A stretch of DNA of 8,981 bases from contig JAGGYO010000159.1 of NCBI GenBank assembly GCA_021162505.1, positions 1 through 8,981 of the forward strand, given 5' to 3'. This document shows positions 6,720 through 8,981 of this stretch, one piece after another (position 1 is the stretch's first letter; every line of letters starts with the position of its first letter). A model generated the notes under the pieces. It searched no databases. It had not been told where the DNA came from and saw only the letters and a program-made list of their open reading frames with translations. Position numbers and translations under genes: made by a program. This DNA is from a bacterium. Its GTDB lineage: Bacteria; AUK180.

Positions 6720-6745
6720 ATCGGCGAAAACCTGCGTCCTAATTA
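6720..6745 (-). repeat. Right imperfect inverted repeat of the GxxExxY cassette
   Basis: The plus strand reads ATCGGCG, then AAAACCT, then GCGTCCTAATT. It is an imperfect inverted copy of 6300-6323 and ends 6 bases before the hddC start codon. It fills the space where an SD for hddC would be expected. Confidence 0.6.
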
Positions 6746-6751
6746 AATGAT

Positions 6752-7477
6752 ATGACTAATTTAAGAGAAATAGATGTTGTTATCCTCTGTGGAGGGTATG
6801 GCAAACGATTGCAACGCGTGGTTAAAGATATTCCCAAACCGATGGCAAAGATTAAACACCGTCCATTTTTAGATATTCTTATTGATTTTATAGCCAGTTT
6901 TGGATTTAAGCACTTTATATTATGCACTGGTTATAAGGCAGACATAATAGAGAAATATTACAGGCATAAGAATAGCAATTTAACTATTGAATTTTCAAAG
7001 GAGGAAAAACCATTAGGTACAGGTGGAGCAATAAAAAATGCTGAAAAGTATATTAAAAGTAGCCCGTTTTTAGTTGCCAATGGAGATTCTTTATGTAAAA
7101 TTAACTTGATAGAGTTTATTGATTTTCATTTCAAAAGGGATGCATTGATTTCTATTGCAGTAACAAACACAGATGTTTGTGATGATTATGGGGTTATAAC
7201 TGTAAATAATCTACAACAAATTGTTAAGTTTAATGAAAAAGTTAAAGGATACAAGAATCGTCTTATTAATGTAGGATTTTATCTTTTACAAAAAGAAGTA
7301 TTTTCACTGATGCCGAAGAAAAATAATTTTTCAATAGAAAGAGATTTCTTCCCTAAAATTATCAAAAGGAATTTATATGCATTTGAAACCCAAGAGAGGC
7401 TTATAGATATTGGAACACCAGAGAGATATAAAAAAGCAATCAATCTACTAAAATATGATACCTTTAAATATAGTTGA
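6752..7477 (+). CDS. hddC: D-glycero-D-manno-heptose 1-phosphate nucleotidyltransferase (guanylyltransferase type)
   Basis: This 241-residue GT-A-fold sugar nucleotidyltransferase transfers a nucleotide to heptose 1-phosphate. The N-terminal nucleotide-binding signature is ILCGGYGKRL (11-20) followed by IPKPMA (27-32). PLGTGGA (87-93) and NGDS (110-113), with metal-binding Asp112, are typical, as is the C-terminal DIGTPERY (219-226), whose Asp219 probably binds the second metal position. The family does not fix the nucleotide from motifs alone. GDP is inferred from HddA, GmhB and the Cj1427-like enzyme nearby. The coding region looks complete, and the next Met is too far in to serve as start. 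No SD is visible before the ATG, where the right cassette repeat now lies. Its frame runs past the upstream SD-less ATG of the DegT gene, so the two open frames overlap, but the real starts do not. Confidence 0.85.
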   Translation: MTNLREIDVVILCGGYGKRLQRVVKDIPKPMAKIKHRPFLDILIDFIASFGFKHFILCTGYKADIIEKYYRHKNSNLTIEFSKEEKPLGTGGAIKNAEKYIKSSPFLVANGDSLCKINLIEFIDFHFKRDALISIAVTNTDVCDDYGVITVNNLQQIVKFNEKVKGYKNRLINVGFYLLQKEVFSLMPKKNNFSIERDFFPKIIKRNLYAFETQERLIDIGTPERYKKAINLLKYDTFKYS

Positions 7478-7490
7478 AAATAAAATGAAT

Positions 7491-7496
7491 AGGAGG
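7491..7496 (+). promoter_or_regulatory. Shine-Dalgarno that sets the start of the ColD-like gene
   Basis: AGGAGG lies 6 bases before the ATG at 7503. Two earlier in-frame ATGs, at 7455 and 7485, have no comparable site, and the first lies within hddC. This decides the start at 7503. Confidence 0.85.
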
Positions 7497-7502
7497 CAAG
7501 AA

Positions 7503-8636
7503 ATGCGAATAAATTTTGGCGAACTGGTAATAGGAGACATAGCAAAGAAATATTTACAGCGTGTTTTAGATAAGAATTGGGCTTCAGAAGGGGATAATGT
7601 AAAGGAATTCGAGGAGAAATTTGCTGCCCATTTCGGGTATAAACATGTCATTGCTACGAGTTCAGGCACTGATGCTAATATTTGCTCTTGCGCCACATTG
7701 TATGATTTTGGTGCAAAAAGGGGAGATGAAATAATTGTAGGGGCATTATCCTTTGTAGCTACTGCCAATTCGATCTTAGCTGCGGGGTTTATTCCTAAGT
7801 TCGTTGACATCGAGTTGGAAACCCTCAATATAGACCCATCGAAAATAGAAGCGGCGATCACTGACAAGACTAAGGCTATTATGGTTGTTCATACAATGGG
7901 AAAACCATGCGAAATGGACAGTATTCTGGAAACTGCAAAAAAGCATGATTTAAAGGTTATAGAAGATGCCTGTGAGGCACATGGTGCTACCTATAAAGGC
8001 AAAGTTATAGGCACAATTGGCGATATGGGAACATTTAGTTTCTATGTTGCTCACCAAATAATTTGTGGTGAAGGTGGGATGGTCGTTACCAATAATGATA
8101 AAATTGCTGATGTTGTTAGATCGGTAAAATCACATGGGCGTCCTCCTGACAGCATATACTTTAATTTCCAACGAGTTGGTTTTAATTCAAAGATGAATGA
8201 TTTAGAAGCTGCATTAGGGCTTGAAGGCATTGAACAATTTGAAAAAAATTTCAACAAACGCAAAAACAATTTATATAAACTGCTGAAATTAACCAAAGAA
8301 CTATCTGGTTATTGTTATTTTACCAAAGAGGAGAATTATGAGAAAACAAGTCCACATGCTTTCCCGTTGGTTCTGAAAGATGAAAAATATGACAGAGATA
8401 GACTTTACAACTACCTTGAATCCAAAGGCATTCAATGCAAAACATTATTTGGGAGTTTACCTACTCAACATAATGCATTCAAGTTTTTAGGTTATAAATA
8501 TGGTCAATTTCCAGTAGCAGAATATGTTGGAAAGAATGGATTGCATTTTGGTATGCATCAATATATAAACAATGATGATTTAGTCTATATTAGTGATACT
8601 TTAAAAGAATATTTTAAATGGTTTAGCAATGGGTAA
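7503..8636 (+). CDS. DegT/DnrJ/EryC1-fold PLP/PMP enzyme with His at the Lys position: probable GDP-4-keto-sugar 3-dehydratase (ColD-like)
   Basis: From the SD-supported start the protein has 377 residues and the full sugar-aminotransferase fold. Visible segments are SSGTDANICS (53-62) for cofactor phosphate binding, IEDACEAHGA (153-162) with Asp155 for the pyridine nitrogen, and SFYVAHQIICGEGG (179-192). In aminotransferases of this fold the last segment carries the Schiff-base lysine; here residue 184 is His (CAC, 8052-8054). The same swap defines ColD (His188 in E. coli, from memory) and the RfbH/E1 3-dehydrases, which use PMP to remove the C3 hydroxyl of 4-keto sugars. No clear E1-type iron-sulfur cysteine cluster is seen, so the glutamate-coupled ColD type is favoured. 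A 4-keto-heptose from the Cj1427-like enzyme would be a logical substrate. Automated annotation would probably call it an aminotransferase, which the missing Lys argues against. Confidence 0.8.
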   Translation: MRINFGELVIGDIAKKYLQRVLDKNWASEGDNVKEFEEKFAAHFGYKHVIATSSGTDANICSCATLYDFGAKRGDEIIVGALSFVATANSILAAGFIPKFVDIELETLNIDPSKIEAAITDKTKAIMVVHTMGKPCEMDSILETAKKHDLKVIEDACEAHGATYKGKVIGTIGDMGTFSFYVAHQIICGEGGMVVTNNDKIADVVRSVKSHGRPPDSIYFNFQRVGFNSKMNDLEAALGLEGIEQFEKNFNKRKNNLYKLLKLTKELSGYCYFTKEENYEKTSPHAFPLVLKDEKYDRDRLYNYLESKGIQCKTLFGSLPTQHNAFKFLGYKYGQFPVAEYVGKNGLHFGMHQYINNDDLVYISDTLKEYFKWFSNG

Positions 8637-8640
8637 GATA

Positions 8641-8682
8641 ATGAAAACTCTTATCATACCAGAGTTTAATCTGTTTGGATAA
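8641..8682 (+). other. Very short ORF or gene remnant between the ColD-like gene and the secreted protein
   Basis: An ATG 4 bases after the preceding stop opens a 13-codon frame, MKTLIIPEFNLFG, ended by TAA. Its start resembles the beginning of many cytoplasmic sugar enzymes, such as family 2 glycosyltransferases that start MKxLIIIPxYN, so it might be a remnant. It is too short to assign. A 7-bp hairpin (AAACTCT at 8645-8651, AGAGTTT at 8661-8667) lies within it, without a following T-run. Confidence 0.2.
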
Positions 8683-8687
8683 AGAAA

Positions 8688-8981
8688 ATGAGGAAAATTG
8701 TAGATATTGTTGTTTTAATTTTTGGATTTATACTCTTATCTGAGGCTTCGTTCGCGACAGATGCAGATAAATTATATAACAAAACTAAAGTCCGCTCTAA
8801 TACTTTTATTACCGTTTACAATGATTTAAACACAATGGTCAAAACCATAGAAGTAAATTCCTCTGATAAATTACCTCTTTTCATTGAAAAGGGTCATTTA
8901 AAGTTAACAAATTTAGATCGGCTAAATCTGGGAAAAACACCTCCTACCATCACCTTCCGCAAAATAAATCCTACAAGGTAT
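8688..8981 (+). CDS. N-terminal part of an unrecognised secreted or periplasmic protein
   Basis: An open frame of 98 codons runs off the window edge, so the gene is incomplete at its 3' end. The N terminus is a signal peptide: Arg2-Lys3, a hydrophobic stretch IVVLIFGFILL (7-17), and a likely signal peptidase I site after Ala23 in SFA-TDADK. The following region starts KLYNKTKVRSNTFITVYNDL and contains alternating hydrophobic and polar residues (for example LPLFIEKGHLKLTNLDRL, 62-79), suggesting beta-structure. I do not recognise the family. A weak SD-like ggataaag (8677-8684) precedes the ATG. It follows the sugar cluster on the same strand and may act on the exported glycan or be an unrelated envelope protein. 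Confidence 0.65.
   Translation, partial: MRKIVDIVVLIFGFILLSEASFATDADKLYNKTKVRSNTFITVYNDLNTMVKTIEVNSSDKLPLFIEKGHLKLTNLDRLNLGKTPPTITFRKINPTRY

Larger units (their letters stand above)
6300..6745. mobile_element. Putative GxxExxY cassette bounded by imperfect inverted repeats
   Basis: The GxxExxY gene is flanked by a roughly 24-base inverted repeat (6300-6323 and 6720-6745). The block sits between hddA, whose stop ends at 6298, and hddC, which starts at 6752. Without it the two genes would be about 8 bases apart, the spacing expected within this operon. The repeats are GC-rich in AT-rich surroundings. There is no transposase and no convincing target-site duplication, so mobility is inferred. 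It could be a non-autonomous cassette or a gene carried between dispersed repeats. Confidence 0.45.

Noticed and set aside
6296..6751. TGAT at 6296-6299 and 6748-6751 as a target-site duplication of the cassette
   Set aside because: Only four bases, and the right copy is not adjacent to the repeat end; likely chance.
7455..7502. Upstream in-frame ATGs (7455 and 7485) as start of the ColD-like gene
   Set aside because: They lie at or beyond the end of hddC without SD, while AGGAGG stands 6 bases before the ATG at 7503, and the family N terminus fits that start.
8645..8667. Hairpin as a rho-independent terminator after the ColD-like gene
   Set aside because: The 7-bp stem is AT-rich with a 9-base loop and is not followed by a T-run.
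1..8981. tRNA, rRNA, CRISPR array or riboswitch
   Set aside because: The window is almost fully coding, and the short gaps show no cloverleaf, spaced repeats or recognisable aptamer.

Overview
The window is one tightly packed, low-GC (by eye about one third G+C), plus-strand gene cluster for making an activated, modified sugar. The gene set points to a nucleotide-linked heptose for a surface polysaccharide (LPS, capsule or S-layer glycan). Genes are ATG-started, mostly with Shine-Dalgarno (SD) sequences, and abut or overlap, so this is bacterial. Low GC, a GxxExxY-family gene and a B12-binding radical SAM enzyme in a glycan cluster would suit an anaerobic or candidate-phylum lineage. That is an impression from gene content, not a taxonomic assignment.

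Layout: 1-156 is a leader with a possible extended -10 promoter and an AT-rich tandem repeat. 157-771 is a GmhB-type heptose bisphosphate phosphatase. 781-1752 is a GDP-fucose-synthase-like reductase with an altered cofactor loop. 1724-2305 and 2306-2842 are two short subunits of a transketolase/E1-like thiamine diphosphate (ThDP) enzyme. 2855-3787 is an NAD-dependent dehydrogenase resembling the Campylobacter GDP-heptose 4-dehydrogenase Cj1427. 3797-5275 is a B12-binding-type radical SAM protein. 5300-6298 is the heptose-7-phosphate kinase HddA. 6300-6745 is a small GxxExxY gene bracketed by an imperfect inverted repeat, apparently inserted between hddA and hddC. 6752-7477 is the nucleotidyltransferase HddC. 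7503-8636 is a DegT-fold PLP enzyme with His in place of the Schiff-base Lys, which indicates a ColD-type sugar 3-dehydratase rather than an aminotransferase. 8688 to the end is the start of an unrecognised secreted protein.

How they may work together: HddA, GmhB and HddC are three of the four steps from sedoheptulose 7-phosphate to GDP-D-glycero-D-manno-heptose; the isomerase GmhA is not in the window. The Cj1427-like enzyme would then oxidise C4, the His-type DegT enzyme would remove the C3 hydroxyl, the split ThDP enzyme could attach a carbon unit to the 4-keto sugar (as in yersiniose or avilamycin branch formation), and the Fcl-like reductase and radical SAM protein would tailor the product. 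A 3-deoxy, possibly C-branched, GDP-heptose is therefore the working hypothesis. The individual families are well supported; the combined pathway and its product are inference.
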